Positions 17,119-25,766 of a DNA stretch of 64,000 nucleotides are shown here, piece after piece. The notes beneath the pieces were generated by a model. That model was given only the letters and a program-made list of their open reading frames with translations. It was not told where the DNA came from and made no database searches. Source of the stretch: Pedobacter lusitanus (GTDB taxonomy: Bacteria; Bacteroidota; Bacteroidia; Sphingobacteriales; Sphingobacteriaceae); assembly GCF_040026395.1 (NCBI RefSeq), contig NZ_CP157278.1, positions 1,674,001 to 1,738,000 of the forward strand. The letters run 5' to 3'. The position numbers were made by a program, and so were the translations under genes. Within the stretch, counting starts at the first letter, position 1; every line of letters starts with the position of its first letter.

Positions 17119-17968
17119 TAATACCATCGGCCATTCCAACTCTCGGTACATGGATCTGTTTGATTCCGGTCCACTTCATCACAGTGATAAATATCTCACA
17201 GGCAGGAATAATAACATCTGCCCGATCTGGGTTCAGATTAAAGAGCTGAATCCGTTCTTTCAGTGAATGACTGTTCAACTGATTATAGAGGGATTTTAAC
17301 TTTAAAAAGGTTAATGGCATTCCTTCTTTCTCATTTGCCATTTTATAGAGTTTATTGATATTTCCACCAGTACCAATCCCGGCAAGATTTTTATGATATT
17401 TAGTCTGATCTTTTACCCAGAGCTTCATCTCTTCCCAGGTCTCTTCCTTATCCTGATTATCCAGTATACGGATAGTTCCGATATCAAATGATTTAGAAGC
17501 TACGGGTACTTTATTGACAAAAACAGATAATTCTGTACTACCGCCGCCTACATCTATATAAAGATAGTTTTTCCTGATATCCAGATCATCTTCGATATGA
17601 TTGGCATAAATGATATTTGCCTCTCTTTGTCCTTCTATAATCTCCAGATCCAGATTTGCTTTTTCCTGAATAAGCTTAATAATTTCACGGCCATTCTGTG
17701 CTTCTCTCATAGAAGATGTGGCACAGGCCAGATACTTGGTTACCTGATAAACATCCATCAGGTTCTTGAAGGCCTGCATTGTTTTAATCAGATCTTCGAT
17801 TTTACGTGCAGAGATTTTATGATCCAGAAAAGCGTCATCGCCTAATCTCAAAGGAACCCTTACCAGTGTATTCTTTTTAAAACCAAACCCATTTTCATTG
17901 TATGTTATATCTGCAATAAGCAGTCTTACGGCATTAGAGCCAACGTCAATTGCTGCATATCTGAGCAT
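17084..17968 (-). CDS. Ppx/GppA-family phosphatase, short form
   Basis: ASKHA-fold hydrolase of polyphosphate or pppGpp. The 294 residues contain only the N-terminal phosphatase module, where full Ppx has about 500. Motifs are AIDVGSNAVRLL (phosphate 1), the CATSSMREAQNG segment with the catalytic acid nearby, and LYIDVGGGSTEL (phosphate 2). It lies seven bases downstream of ppk1 in the same operon, so exopolyphosphatase activity is more likely than pppGpp hydrolysis, though both are possible. Short Ppx/GppA forms are common in Bacteroidota. The 3' end overlaps the convergent PPTase gene by 35 bases, with no room for a terminator between them. Confidence 0.9.
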   Translation of the reverse strand: MLRYAAIDVGSNAVRLLIADITYNENGFGFKKNTLVRVPLRLGDDAFLDHKISARKIEDLIKTMQAFKNLMDVYQVTKYLACATSSMREAQNGREIIKLIQEKANLDLEIIEGQREANIIYANHIEDDLDIRKNYLYIDVGGGSTELSVFVNKVPVASKSFDIGTIRILDNQDKEETWEEMKLWVKDQTKYHKNLAGIGTGGNINKLYKMANEKEGMPLTFLKLKSLYNQLNSHSLKERIQLFNLNPDRADVIIPACEIFITVMKWTGIKQIHVPRVGMADGIINLLIEENLNK

Positions 17969-17974
17969 AATCTT

Positions 17975-20032
17975 TTACTGGTGTTTGTTTTTTAAGTAAT
18001 TATATGTTTGAACCTGTGCCCGCACTTTAGTGCTGATACGGTTTTTATGGTATTTATTATTATTCAGTCTGGTGATATCTCTGGCTTTCACATTATCCTG
18101 TAACTGAAAGTCGATAATATCCCTGATTTCCTGTTTCACATCTTCATCGAGTACGGGAAATCCAACCTCTACGCGATGTTCAAAATTCCTGCTCATCAGA
18201 TCGGCCGAAGAAAGAAATAACTCTTCTTTACCATTGTTACCAAAAATAAAAACCCGGGCATGCTCCAGAAACTTATCAATGATACTGATGACTGTGATAT
18301 TTTCACTGAAACCTTTAACTCCGGGAATCAGGCAGCAAATACCTCTCACAATCAGTTTAATCTTCACTCCTGCATTGCTGGCATCATATAATTTCTCTAC
18401 AATGCCTTCATCTGCAAGACTGTTTACTTTGAAAATCAGGTAGGCAGGTTTACCTGCTCTGGCAATTTTAATCTCCCGGTCTATTAGCGTATAAAACTTT
18501 GTCCTTGATTCTAAAGGGGAAACAATCAGGTACTTAAATCCTGTTGCTACTGTACGTTTATTTAAGGCCGCAAAAAGTTTAATCAGGTCATGAGTGATCT
18601 CTTTTTTAGCCGTAAAAATACTGTGATCGCAATAAAGTTTAGCTGTCTTTTCGTTGAAATTACCAGTAGCCAGATTTGCATAATAAACCGGACGGCCTTT
18701 TTCTATCCGGGTTACCAGACAGATCTTGGAATGGACTTTATAGTCTGTCAGACCATAGTTTACATGCACACCTTCTTCTTCCAGTCTGTTAGTCCAGAAG
18801 ATATTCGCCCGCTCGTCAAAACGTGCTTTAAGCTCTACCAGACAGTTTACCTTTTTACCATTCTTTGCCGCATTAATCAGTGCATTGATTACCCTTGAAT
18901 TTTCTGCAAGACGATAAAGTGTGATATTGATAGCGGTTACCTTCGGATCTATCGCTGCTTCACGCAGAAACAGGATGATATAATCATAAGACTGGTAAGG
19001 CAGATTAACCAGGTAATCTCTTTCTGCCAGTTTGTTAAAGATGCTTTGTGTACGGTGTAAGCCAAAAACCTTTAAAGGGACATTCACAGGATACTCCAGA
19101 CTTTTATCACCGACATTGGGAAAACGAATGAAGTCACCAAATTTATGATAACGGTTTCCGGGAATCAGACTTTCTGCCTCAATTTTCATTTTAGCAACCA
19201 GCACTCCCAGCATATCAAATGGCATTTCTGTATCATAAAGTAAACGCATAGGCTTACCTTTTTTTCTTTTATCCAGACTGGTCTTCAGTTCATCAATAAA
19301 TTTATCACTTACATTTTTATCAATGTCCAGCTCTGCATCTCTGGTTAACTGTATGGAATAAGCATCTACTTCATCGTATTTAAATACATAAAAGATATCA
19401 TCCAGGCAGTATTTGATAATATCCTCAGCCAGAATAATAAATTTCAGTCCGTTAGTTTCCGGAAGCACGAGAAATCTGGGCAGATCTGGTGGCAATTCTA
19501 TCAGTGCATACTTCTCATCTTTTTTGCCGGCCTTTTTTTTAAGTCTTACAAAAAAATAAAGGTACCTGTCTCTGAGCTCCGGAAATGGTTTTTCCAGATC
19601 AATCATAATCGGTACCAGATTAGAAAGTATTTTATCGCGGAAATGTTCTTTTACAAATTCTCCGCGGGCCACATTGAGTTGTGTATCATTCAGGATGAAA
19701 ATCCTGTTTTGTGCGAGTTCATTAATCAGGGTAGCCTGAAAAAGCTGTTCAAATTTACGTTCCTGTTTAACGACAATATTCTTAATCTCGTTAAGTACTT
19801 TCTTCGGATTAAATCCCAGCAGCTCTTTGGCCTTGTCGTTTAAATTGGACAATCTGGTCATTGTAGCTACACGTACCCGGTAAAATTCTTCCAGGTTAGA
19901 AGAAAAAATAGACAGAAATTTAATTCTTTCAATCAGTGGAACAGTTTCATCTGTTGCCTCCTGTAAAACCCGTTCATTAAAATATAACCAGCTGAGTTCT
20001 CTATTTAAAAATGGGACCTTCTTCTTTGTCAT
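17975..20032 (-). CDS. ppk1: Polyphosphate kinase 1
   Basis: Makes polyphosphate from ATP at the membrane. The 685 residues match full-length PPK1. The N-terminal domain opens FLNRELSWLYFNERVLQEA, the family signature. The first PLD-like catalytic domain has VHSKICLVTR with the autophosphorylated histidine, then NLATGNFNEKTA, and the C-terminal domain holds LSSADLMSRNFEHRVE with the second conserved histidine. It is followed seven bases later by the ppx/gppA-like gene. A good Bacteroidota promoter (TTTTG, 21-base spacer, TATTTTTG) lies at 20043-20076. Confidence 0.96.
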   Translation of the reverse strand: MTKKKVPFLNRELSWLYFNERVLQEATDETVPLIERIKFLSIFSSNLEEFYRVRVATMTRLSNLNDKAKELLGFNPKKVLNEIKNIVVKQERKFEQLFQATLINELAQNRIFILNDTQLNVARGEFVKEHFRDKILSNLVPIMIDLEKPFPELRDRYLYFFVRLKKKAGKKDEKYALIELPPDLPRFLVLPETNGLKFIILAEDIIKYCLDDIFYVFKYDEVDAYSIQLTRDAELDIDKNVSDKFIDELKTSLDKRKKGKPMRLLYDTEMPFDMLGVLVAKMKIEAESLIPGNRYHKFGDFIRFPNVGDKSLEYPVNVPLKVFGLHRTQSIFNKLAERDYLVNLPYQSYDYIILFLREAAIDPKVTAINITLYRLAENSRVINALINAAKNGKKVNCLVELKARFDERANIFWTNRLEEEGVHVNYGLTDYKVHSKICLVTRIEKGRPVYYANLATGNFNEKTAKLYCDHSIFTAKKEITHDLIKLFAALNKRTVATGFKYLIVSPLESRTKFYTLIDREIKIARAGKPAYLIFKVNSLADEGIVEKLYDASNAGVKIKLIVRGICCLIPGVKGFSENITVISIIDKFLEHARVFIFGNNGKEELFLSSADLMSRNFEHRVEVGFPVLDEDVKQEIRDIIDFQLQDNVKARDITRLNNNKYHKNRISTKVRAQVQTYNYLKNKHQ

Positions 20033-20042
20033 GGGGGTTTAT

Positions 20043-20076
20043 CAAAAATATCCCTGGTGGGAACGGATGCTCAAAA
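20043..20076 (-). promoter_or_regulatory. Predicted Bacteroidota sigma promoter of ppk1
   Basis: On the minus strand, TTTTG (20076-20072), a 21-base spacer and TATTTTTG (20050-20043) match the TTG / TAnnTTTG consensus. The -7 box ends ten bases before the ppk1 ATG at 20032, so the leader would be very short. Confidence 0.55.
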
Positions 20077-20166
20077 CTGCGAATTCTATTGTTAATTCAG
20101 TGTTAATTATTCGAGCGTTAATAGCCGGGAAAATATTTTTAAATTAACTTACCCCGGATATTAAAA

Positions 20167-20910
20167 TTAACCTTCTTCTGTAGTTTTTTCCGCAACTTTT
20201 TCTGCAGCGACCGGAGTTTTAACTGCTGTAGCAGCAGGTTTTGCATCTGTTTTCTTTGCCGGAGCCGCCTTAACTGTTTTCGCAGCAGTAGTGGTAACTG
20301 CTTTTTTTGCAGCCGCTGTGGCTGTGGTAGCGGCACGTTTAGCTCTTTGTACAGGTGCGGCTTTAGCAGCATCCTGAATAACTGCCGCTGTTTTAGCCTG
20401 AACTGCTGCTGCTTCTTTTTTAACTGCAGGAACTGCTTTCTTAGCTGTAGAAACTGCTTTTTTAACTGCCGGGGCAGCCTTTTTCACTGCTGCTGCAGCT
20501 TTCTTTACAGGTTTAGCTATAGCATCGGCTGCTTTTTCTTCACTTGCAATTACAGGGACTTTAATACTATTTACGGATGGTTTAATACCAGAAACTGCTT
20601 TTTTAACTTCCTTTTTGATCTTTTTAGCTCCCTTAGCAGTTGCCTTTTTAACCTCTTTAACTGTTTTTGCGATTTCTTTTTTAGTTGGTTTTGTTTTTTT
20701 AACGGCTTCTGCTTTTACAGCTTTGAATTTCTTAGCTAATTTACCGGCAACCGATCTGGCTGCTTTAGTGAGTTCTTCACCAATTTTTTCAGCATCATGA
20801 CCCAAATGAGAAACTGCTTCAAAAAATTTTTGCGAAAGACTCTGCTCCAATTCTTTTTTAACTGCTTTTTTAGCATTATTTTTTTGCACTTTTGATTTAT
20901 TGGTTTTCAT
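20167..20910 (-). CDS. Histone H1-like Lys/Ala/Pro-rich protein
   Basis: Highly basic low-complexity protein, 247 residues, resembling the tail of eukaryotic linker histone H1 and bacterial Hc1/Hc2/AlgP-like proteins. Residues 1-60 are more ordinary and amphipathic (LEQSLSQKFFEAVSHLGHDAEKIGEEL). From about 60 on, the chain is repeats of KKA, AKKAV and APAVKKA. Nucleoid binding and compaction through charge is the usual inference; no enzymatic motif is present. Several lysine-rich low-complexity frames are open on both strands here, but only this frame has a proper start, stop and an ordered N-terminus. It is divergent from yajQ. Confidence 0.8.
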   Translation of the reverse strand: MKTNKSKVQKNNAKKAVKKELEQSLSQKFFEAVSHLGHDAEKIGEELTKAARSVAGKLAKKFKAVKAEAVKKTKPTKKEIAKTVKEVKKATAKGAKKIKKEVKKAVSGIKPSVNSIKVPVIASEEKAADAIAKPVKKAAAAVKKAAPAVKKAVSTAKKAVPAVKKEAAAVQAKTAAVIQDAAKAAPVQRAKRAATTATAAAKKAVTTTAAKTVKAAPAKKTDAKPAATAVKTPVAAEKVAEKTTEEG

Positions 20911-20984
20911 AATAATTTTTTTAGCCAGAACGTTAAATAATTAATATATAAATCTAATATTTTTTTTATACTAAAGCTATAATC

Positions 20985-21476
20985 ATGCCCACTTTCGATA
21001 TCGTAAGTAAAGTTGACGCGCAAACATTGGATAATGCAATGAACAACGCAAAAAAAGAGATCCTTAACCGTTATGATTTCTCTACCTCTCAGAGTACTAT
21101 TGATCATGATAAAAAGAGTAATGTGATCACTATTGTTACCGAAGATGACATGCGTCTGAAAGCAATTGAGGATTCTATTATCTCCCGTATGGTCAAGCAA
21201 AACCTGGATCCTAAAAGTCTTGATTTTGGAAAAGAGCAATATGCTTCTGGTAATATGATCAGAAAAGAAATTGCTATTAAAGAAGGAATTGACAAAGATG
21301 TTGCTAAAAAGATAGTTGCCAAAATCAAAGCAAGCGGACTTAAAGTTCAGGCTTCTGTGATGGACGATCAGTTGCGTGTACAGAGCAAAAGCATAGATGA
21401 TCTGCAAAAGGTTATTTCACTTTGCAAGGGCGAAGATTTTGGACAGCCACTGCAATATCTCAACATGCGTAACTAA
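20985..21476 (+). CDS. YajQ-family nucleotide-binding protein
   Basis: Full-length YajQ/UPF0234 protein of 163 residues, opening MPTFDIVSKVDAQTLDNAMNNA as in the family. It has two ferredoxin-like domains and conserved segments DFGKEQYASGNMIRKEI and KIKASGLKVQASV. In Xanthomonas a YajQ protein binds cyclic di-GMP and affects transcription; whether that holds in Bacteroidota, most of which lack extensive c-di-GMP signalling, is not established. Its stop overlaps the GNAT start by one base (TAATG). Confidence 0.93.
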   Translation: MPTFDIVSKVDAQTLDNAMNNAKKEILNRYDFSTSQSTIDHDKKSNVITIVTEDDMRLKAIEDSIISRMVKQNLDPKSLDFGKEQYASGNMIRKEIAIKEGIDKDVAKKIVAKIKASGLKVQASVMDDQLRVQSKSIDDLQKVISLCKGEDFGQPLQYLNMRN

Positions 21477-21922
21477 TGGAAATTGCTGATAACGGCTTTA
21501 TTTTTTCAGATGACAAAAGCAAAATCAACGCTGCTGCTGTTCATCTTTTCCTGAGTACCAGATCTTACTGGGCTGAAGGTATCCCTCTGGAAACGGTTAC
21601 CAGATCTATTGAACACTCTCTTTGTTTTGGTATCTACAAAGAAAACCGGCAGATAGGATTTGCCAGATGGATTACTGACCGCGCTACTTTCGGCTATCTG
21701 GCAGATGTTTATGTGGAAGAGGAATTCCGCGGTTTGGGACTCTCAAAAAAACTAATGTCGCTCATGTTATTTCACCCTGATCTGCAGGGCTTAAGAAGAT
21801 ATATGCTGGCCACCAGAGACGCACATAGTTTATATAGCCAATATGGTTTTAAGCCTCTTGACACGCCGGAAAATATAATGGCAGTTAACATCAAAGACAT
21901 TTATAAAAAGCAGGAAGATTAA
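21476..21922 (+). CDS. GNAT-family N-acetyltransferase
   Basis: Acetyl-CoA-dependent acyltransferase fold, 148 residues. The acetyl-CoA-binding motif A reads VYVEEEFRGLGLSKKLM (about residues 79-95; R/Q-x-x-G-x-G/A type), preceded by GFARWITDRATFGYLADVYV. The C-terminal YSQYGFKPL is the usual GNAT strand-7 element. The substrate is unknown; the family includes small-molecule and protein acetyltransferases. It is translationally coupled to yajQ, and a terminator hairpin overlaps its stop codon. Confidence 0.88.
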   Translation: MEIADNGFIFSDDKSKINAAAVHLFLSTRSYWAEGIPLETVTRSIEHSLCFGIYKENRQIGFARWITDRATFGYLADVYVEEEFRGLGLSKKLMSLMLFHPDLQGLRRYMLATRDAHSLYSQYGFKPLDTPENIMAVNIKDIYKKQED

Positions 21923-21936
21923 TCTCCCTGCTTTTT
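21905..21936. terminator. Terminator shared by the GNAT and ferritin genes
   Basis: Arms AAAAAGCAGG (21905-21914) and CCTGCTTTTT (21927-21936) flank the GNAT stop. A and T runs on the two sides suit termination from both directions. Confidence 0.8.
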
Positions 21937-21960
21937 TTCTTAGTTGCTATAAGCTATTGG

Positions 21961-22476
21961 CTAAGCAGCCCCACCGGTAGCTGCGTTAAATGTTCTTTGC
22001 ATCAGTTCTGAATTCAGCAGATACAGCGCAGAAGAGTTATCCCCGATCATTTTCAGTTTGCTGATAATCTGTGAAACTGTTGCCTCTTCTTCTACCTGTT
22101 CGGTCACAAACCATTGCAAAAAGTTATGAGTGGCAAAATCATTTTCCTCAAAGGATGCTTTAATCAGTTCTCCTATACTTTTAGTTACAGCTCTTTCGTG
22201 TGCCAGGGTAATTTCAAAAACATTCAGCACTGAGGTAAAATCTGATGCAGGTTTTTTAATGGTATCAATAGTCACTTTCCCACCAACTTCATGTATATAA
22301 TCAAATTGTTTTTCAGCATGGAAAAGCTCTTCTTTAGCCTGTACTTTAAAGTAATTGGCAAAACCATCCAGATCTCTGTCTGAAAACCAGGAACACATTG
22401 CCCAGTAGGCATTAGCCGAATACATCTCTAAATTGATCTGCGCATTGAGCAAATCTTCCATTCTCTTATTGATCAT
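21961..22476 (-). CDS. Ferritin-like iron-storage protein (FtnA type)
   Basis: Non-haem ferritin of 171 residues that oxidises and stores iron. Four-helix ferritin pattern with ferroxidase-centre residues: the first-helix glutamate in INLEMYSANAYWAM, E and H in KVQAKEELFHAEKQFDYI, and later glutamates in WFVTEQVEEEATVSQII. Helix lengths fit FtnA rather than bacterioferritin, and no axial haem methionine is evident. It stands alone, convergent with the GNAT gene. No Fur-like box was recognised upstream. Confidence 0.93.
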   Translation of the reverse strand: MINKRMEDLLNAQINLEMYSANAYWAMCSWFSDRDLDGFANYFKVQAKEELFHAEKQFDYIHEVGGKVTIDTIKKPASDFTSVLNVFEITLAHERAVTKSIGELIKASFEENDFATHNFLQWFVTEQVEEEATVSQIISKLKMIGDNSSALYLLNSELMQRTFNAATGGAA

Positions 22477-22733
22477 AGGATTGTGTTTTATAAATATTTA
22501 GTCTTTCTTATAATTTAAAGATGCAAGCTAAAAGCAATTAAGAACAATTCCAAATAATAGCTACTGTCTTTTGTATTTCAAATTCGCTGTAATTGACAGC
22601 AGTCCTGGTCACATGTGATTCAACGACAGGAATTCTTGCATTTAATTCCCGCTTCCGGAGAAACAGACCTGTTCTTTAAAAACAAAACACTATTCTTGCT
22701 GGTTGTAATTTCAACACAGCTTATATCAATTTA

Positions 22734-23243
22734 ATGAAAATAATTCAATTCAGCACTTTACTCCTTGCATCGCTTCTGTTTGCAGCATCCTGTACACAAC
22801 AGACCAAAACAAAAGATGAATCGGTTCAGGATACTTTAACCAGATCAGGTATTACTGCAAACAAGCCTTCAAAAACAGATAGCTTAAAACCATTATCTAA
22901 AAACACCTGCAGCCAGGTTGTGTTTAAGATCATGACCACCTCAGCGAGTTATAAGGAACTAACCAATGGCCTGACTGAAAGAATAGTCAAAAACGGTGGG
23001 ACTTCATTTGGCTTTTTTTATGAAGGCAGCCCGCAGCCAAAAATTGATAGTGCGATGAACTACTCTAAAACCTACGACTATAGTGTGCATGAGAGTTATC
23101 CTGACCATTCTCCGGTAATTGCCAGATATAGTTTTGATCCTGTAAAAAGACAGTTATTTGAATATGACGCAGCTTCGGATTCTTTGATTGCTGTACCTTT
23201 TAATAAAGGTCTGTTAGTGGATCTGGACAAAGCCTGCAAGTAA
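22734..23243 (+). CDS. Putative lipoprotein of unknown function
   Basis: A 169-residue protein with a lipoprotein signal peptide: hydrophobic LLLASLLFAASC with the acylated cysteine at about residue 20, followed by a polar linker (TQQTKTKDESVQD). The mature part has a cysteine (about C60, NTCSQVVFKI) and a terminal cysteine (DLDKACK) that could form a disulphide in the periplasm. No recognised domain; the alternating polar and hydrophobic pattern suggests a small alpha/beta fold. It stands alone between divergent and tandem neighbours. Confidence 0.75.
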   Translation: MKIIQFSTLLLASLLFAASCTQQTKTKDESVQDTLTRSGITANKPSKTDSLKPLSKNTCSQVVFKIMTTSASYKELTNGLTERIVKNGGTSFGFFYEGSPQPKIDSAMNYSKTYDYSVHESYPDHSPVIARYSFDPVKRQLFEYDAASDSLIAVPFNKGLLVDLDKACK

Positions 23244-23289
23244 AAGCTATTACTTATCATAGGTTAACATCGAATTTTAGTTTCGGACT

Positions 23290-23297
23290 TAACTTTG
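23290..23297 (+). promoter_or_regulatory. Candidate -7 box of the flavin oxidoreductase gene
   Basis: TAACTTTG matches TAnnTTTG exactly and lies 24 bases before the ATG at 23322. No convincing -33 TTG accompanies it. Confidence 0.35.
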
Positions 23298-23321
23298 TCT
23301 GAGATTTAAAACAAGGCAATT

Positions 23322-24356
23322 ATGGAATTAGGTATTAGTATGTTCGGGGATTTACGTGTTGATCCGGTAACGAATAAATTTCAACCTGCCCAGCAACGAT
23401 TGGGCGAAATTATTGAAGAGATAAAATTAATGGATGAGATAGGCCTTGATTACTTCGGTATAGGTGAACATCACCGTCCGGATTTTGCTGTATCCAGTCC
23501 TGAAATATTACTGGCTGCTGCTGCAGTTGTCACTAAGAATATTAAACTGGGTAGTGCAGTAAGTGTACTCAGCTCGTCTGACCCGGTAAAACTATATCAG
23601 AGTTTTGCGATGGTAGATTTGTTGTCCAATGGTCGTGCAGAACTGATGGCAGGCCGGGGCAGTTTTATTGAATCGTTCCCGCTATTTGGCTATAGCCTTG
23701 ATGATTATAATGGTCTGTTCTCAGAGAAATTAGAGTTGCTATTAAAGATCAACAAAGAGGAAACAATAAACTGGAGTGGAAAATTCCGGGCACCATTAGT
23801 TAATCAGCAGGTATTACCCAGAGCTGTAGACAATAATTTACCGATCTGGATTGCTGTGGGGGGTACTCCCGAATCTGTTATCAGAGCTGGGGTACTGGGT
23901 CTTCCTTTAACCATTGCTATTATTGGCGGTAGTCCAAGCCAGTTTAAGCCTCTATTTAATCTGTATCGTGAAGAATATAAAAAAGCGGGACATGATTTAG
24001 CTAAAATTCAGGTCGGTGTACACGTACATTCGTTTTTTGGTGAGGACAGTGACAAAGTAGCTGCTGATTATTATCCTTTATATGCAGCGCAAATGGATAG
24101 AGTAGGAAAATCGCGCGGATGGTCTCCATATACTAAATATCAGTTTGATTATGGCAGACAAAAAGAAGGTGCGTTGTTTGTTAGTGATGCAGAACAGGCA
24201 ATTGACAAAATCTTATCTATACAGGAAATGTTTGGCTTAACCCGTTTTGCAGCACATATGGATATTGGTGCGCCTTCACATAAAGACATGATGAAATCTA
24301 TCGAAATCTTTGGAACTAAAATAGCACCAAAGGTCAGAGAGGCATTAAAAAAATAA
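23322..24356 (+). CDS. LLM-class flavin-dependent oxidoreductase (luciferase-like)
   Basis: Bacterial-luciferase-like TIM-barrel flavoprotein, 344 residues. The family signatures are DYFGIGEHHRPDFAVSSPE (about 46-64, with the conserved EHH), KLGSAVSVLSSSDPVKLYQ and GRAELMAGRGSF. It would use FMN or F420 with an external reductase to oxidise a small molecule; members include alkane-sulfonate, nitrilotriacetate and unknown monooxygenases, so the substrate is open. It stands alone, and its end forms an inverted repeat with the end of the convergent gene. Confidence 0.9.
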   Translation: MELGISMFGDLRVDPVTNKFQPAQQRLGEIIEEIKLMDEIGLDYFGIGEHHRPDFAVSSPEILLAAAAVVTKNIKLGSAVSVLSSSDPVKLYQSFAMVDLLSNGRAELMAGRGSFIESFPLFGYSLDDYNGLFSEKLELLLKINKEETINWSGKFRAPLVNQQVLPRAVDNNLPIWIAVGGTPESVIRAGVLGLPLTIAIIGGSPSQFKPLFNLYREEYKKAGHDLAKIQVGVHVHSFFGEDSDKVAADYYPLYAAQMDRVGKSRGWSPYTKYQFDYGRQKEGALFVSDAEQAIDKILSIQEMFGLTRFAAHMDIGAPSHKDMMKSIEIFGTKIAPKVREALKK

Positions 24357-24363
24357 ACAAAAG

Positions 24364-24401
24364 AACTGATGTGAAGACTTTAAACAGTCTTCACATCAGT
24401 T
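24364..24401. terminator. Inverted repeat at the convergent gene ends
   Basis: A perfect 16-base stem (24364-24379 with 24386-24401) and a six-base loop. The right arm encodes the last residues of the minus-strand gene. T-rich sequence follows on the minus-strand exit side. Confidence 0.7.
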
Positions 24402-25693
24402 TCACTATATTCTTTAATGTCGGTAATATATCCGTTCAGGATCAGGAAATCAAATAGTGGCTTAGCCTCTGGTGTAACCGGCATATTTACCGTGGTAATC
24501 ACCTTATTTGATTTTTTATCAAGGAAAGGATAAGCAAACAGTTTTACATTTTTGGTAAACATATCACTTACATAACTCAGGAGCATACTGGAATAGTTTT
24601 CTCCAAAATTATTTGAGTTAAATACAAATTTCAGGTTATTGATATTGGTTGAAATACCTACACTTTTTGGTTTACACCGGTCCAGATATTTTGCCAGTTT
24701 ATTGTGTCTTGCAAAATTGGAAACAATAACCAGGTTACCTGTTTTACATAATTCTTCTGCTCTTAATGCCACAGCTTCCAGATCAATGTTTTCAGGAATT
24801 TCTTCATCAGCAGTAAGTACGTTTGATAATAAAACTTCAATTAATACACTGAGATTATCTTTCTTCACATCTTCTGTCCTTCTGAACTGATCTACAGCTT
24901 TATTGAACATACTAAAGTTGGGTAAAGACTTCTGCGCATATTTAGTCCGCAAAATCATGATGTCCTTTTTATACAATAGATCTTTAGGCAGACATGGATT
25001 CCCAAGGGAATCAAAGATAGCTGCATCCGAGAAATCTTTAACTATCAGGTAGAGATTCAGCAGGATATTATTAATGTTTTTGAAAGCCGGACCGCTTACG
25101 GAAATCAGATCTATCTCTACAGAGCCTACAGTCAGGTTATCTGCAAGAGATTCAACCATTCTCTTTGGATCTGTATGATAATAGAACGCTGCATAAACCA
25201 GATTTACTCCAATTATACCCAGTACATTCTGCTGAAGAGCAGCATCGGTATCCAGTAAACGAACATGGAAAAAGATTTCGTTAGGTTCACCACCGGGTTC
25301 TGTCTGAAATTTGATACCAATCCATCCGTGAGGATCATTGGATTTGTTATAATTCAACGTAGTTACTGTATCAGCAAAAGCAAAAAAGCTCCTGGTTTCA
25401 TATTTTTCGCCATGCAGTCTCTCAGTCAGCAAATCAAATTCGTGATTCAGCATTTTGATTAACCTGGACTGACTTACATACCGCCCGGTTTCCTCTGCGC
25501 CATAGATCGCATCACTAAAAGTCATATCATAAGCGGACATCGTTTTGGCTACTGTCCCTGAAGCTGCACCTGCTGTAAAAAAATTACGTGCGACTTCCTG
25601 CCCCGCTCCGATCTCAGCAAAAGTTCCGTAAATATCAGAGTTTAAATTAATATTAAGGGCTTTACGCTTGGTATCAAGAATTTCTCTTTCCAT
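24380..25693 (-). CDS. Conserved protein of unknown function
   Basis: A 437-residue soluble protein that I recognise only as a type conserved in Bacteroidota; I cannot assign an activity. Notable segments are the N-terminal YGTFAEIGAGQEVARNFF (about 20-37), the AYDMTFSDAIYG stretch, DPHGWIGIKFQ, HVRLLD and the C-terminal NLVIVSNFARHNKLAKYL. There is no signal peptide or membrane helix. The start at 25693 (MEREILDTKRK) is chosen over 25711 because a perfect -7 box (TATTTTTG, minus strand) lies between them. Homologues may carry varied automatic names, which should not be trusted. Confidence 0.72.
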   Translation of the reverse strand: MEREILDTKRKALNINLNSDIYGTFAEIGAGQEVARNFFTAGAASGTVAKTMSAYDMTFSDAIYGAEETGRYVSQSRLIKMLNHEFDLLTERLHGEKYETRSFFAFADTVTTLNYNKSNDPHGWIGIKFQTEPGGEPNEIFFHVRLLDTDAALQQNVLGIIGVNLVYAAFYYHTDPKRMVESLADNLTVGSVEIDLISVSGPAFKNINNILLNLYLIVKDFSDAAIFDSLGNPCLPKDLLYKKDIMILRTKYAQKSLPNFSMFNKAVDQFRRTEDVKKDNLSVLIEVLLSNVLTADEEIPENIDLEAVALRAEELCKTGNLVIVSNFARHNKLAKYLDRCKPKSVGISTNINNLKFVFNSNNFGENYSSMLLSYVSDMFTKNVKLFAYPFLDKKSNKVITTVNMPVTPEAKPLFDFLILNGYITDIKEYSETDVKTV

Positions 25694-25697
25694 TCCG

Positions 25698-25705
25698 CAA
25701 AAATA
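25698..25705 (-). promoter_or_regulatory. Candidate -7 box for the conserved unknown gene
   Basis: Minus-strand TATTTTTG matches TAnnTTTG and ends four bases before the ATG at 25693. A leaderless or near-leaderless transcript would result. No -33 element is clear. Confidence 0.35.
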
Positions 25706-25766
25706 GCACAAAAACCGAAGAAGCCGATTAAATTCAGATGATATTTTTAGCTATATTGTACCTCTG

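Noticed and set aside
20139..20372. Leu/Lys-rich frame within the H1-like gene
   Set aside because: Out-of-frame reading of the same low-complexity repeat.
20347..20739. Cys/Phe-rich frame antisense to the H1-like gene
   Set aside because: Its Cys/Phe repeats are the mirror of Lys/Ala codons on the other strand; no ordered domain or start context.
20907..21407. 166-residue frame antisense to yajQ
   Set aside because: It mirrors a well-conserved full-length YajQ and has no recognised motif.
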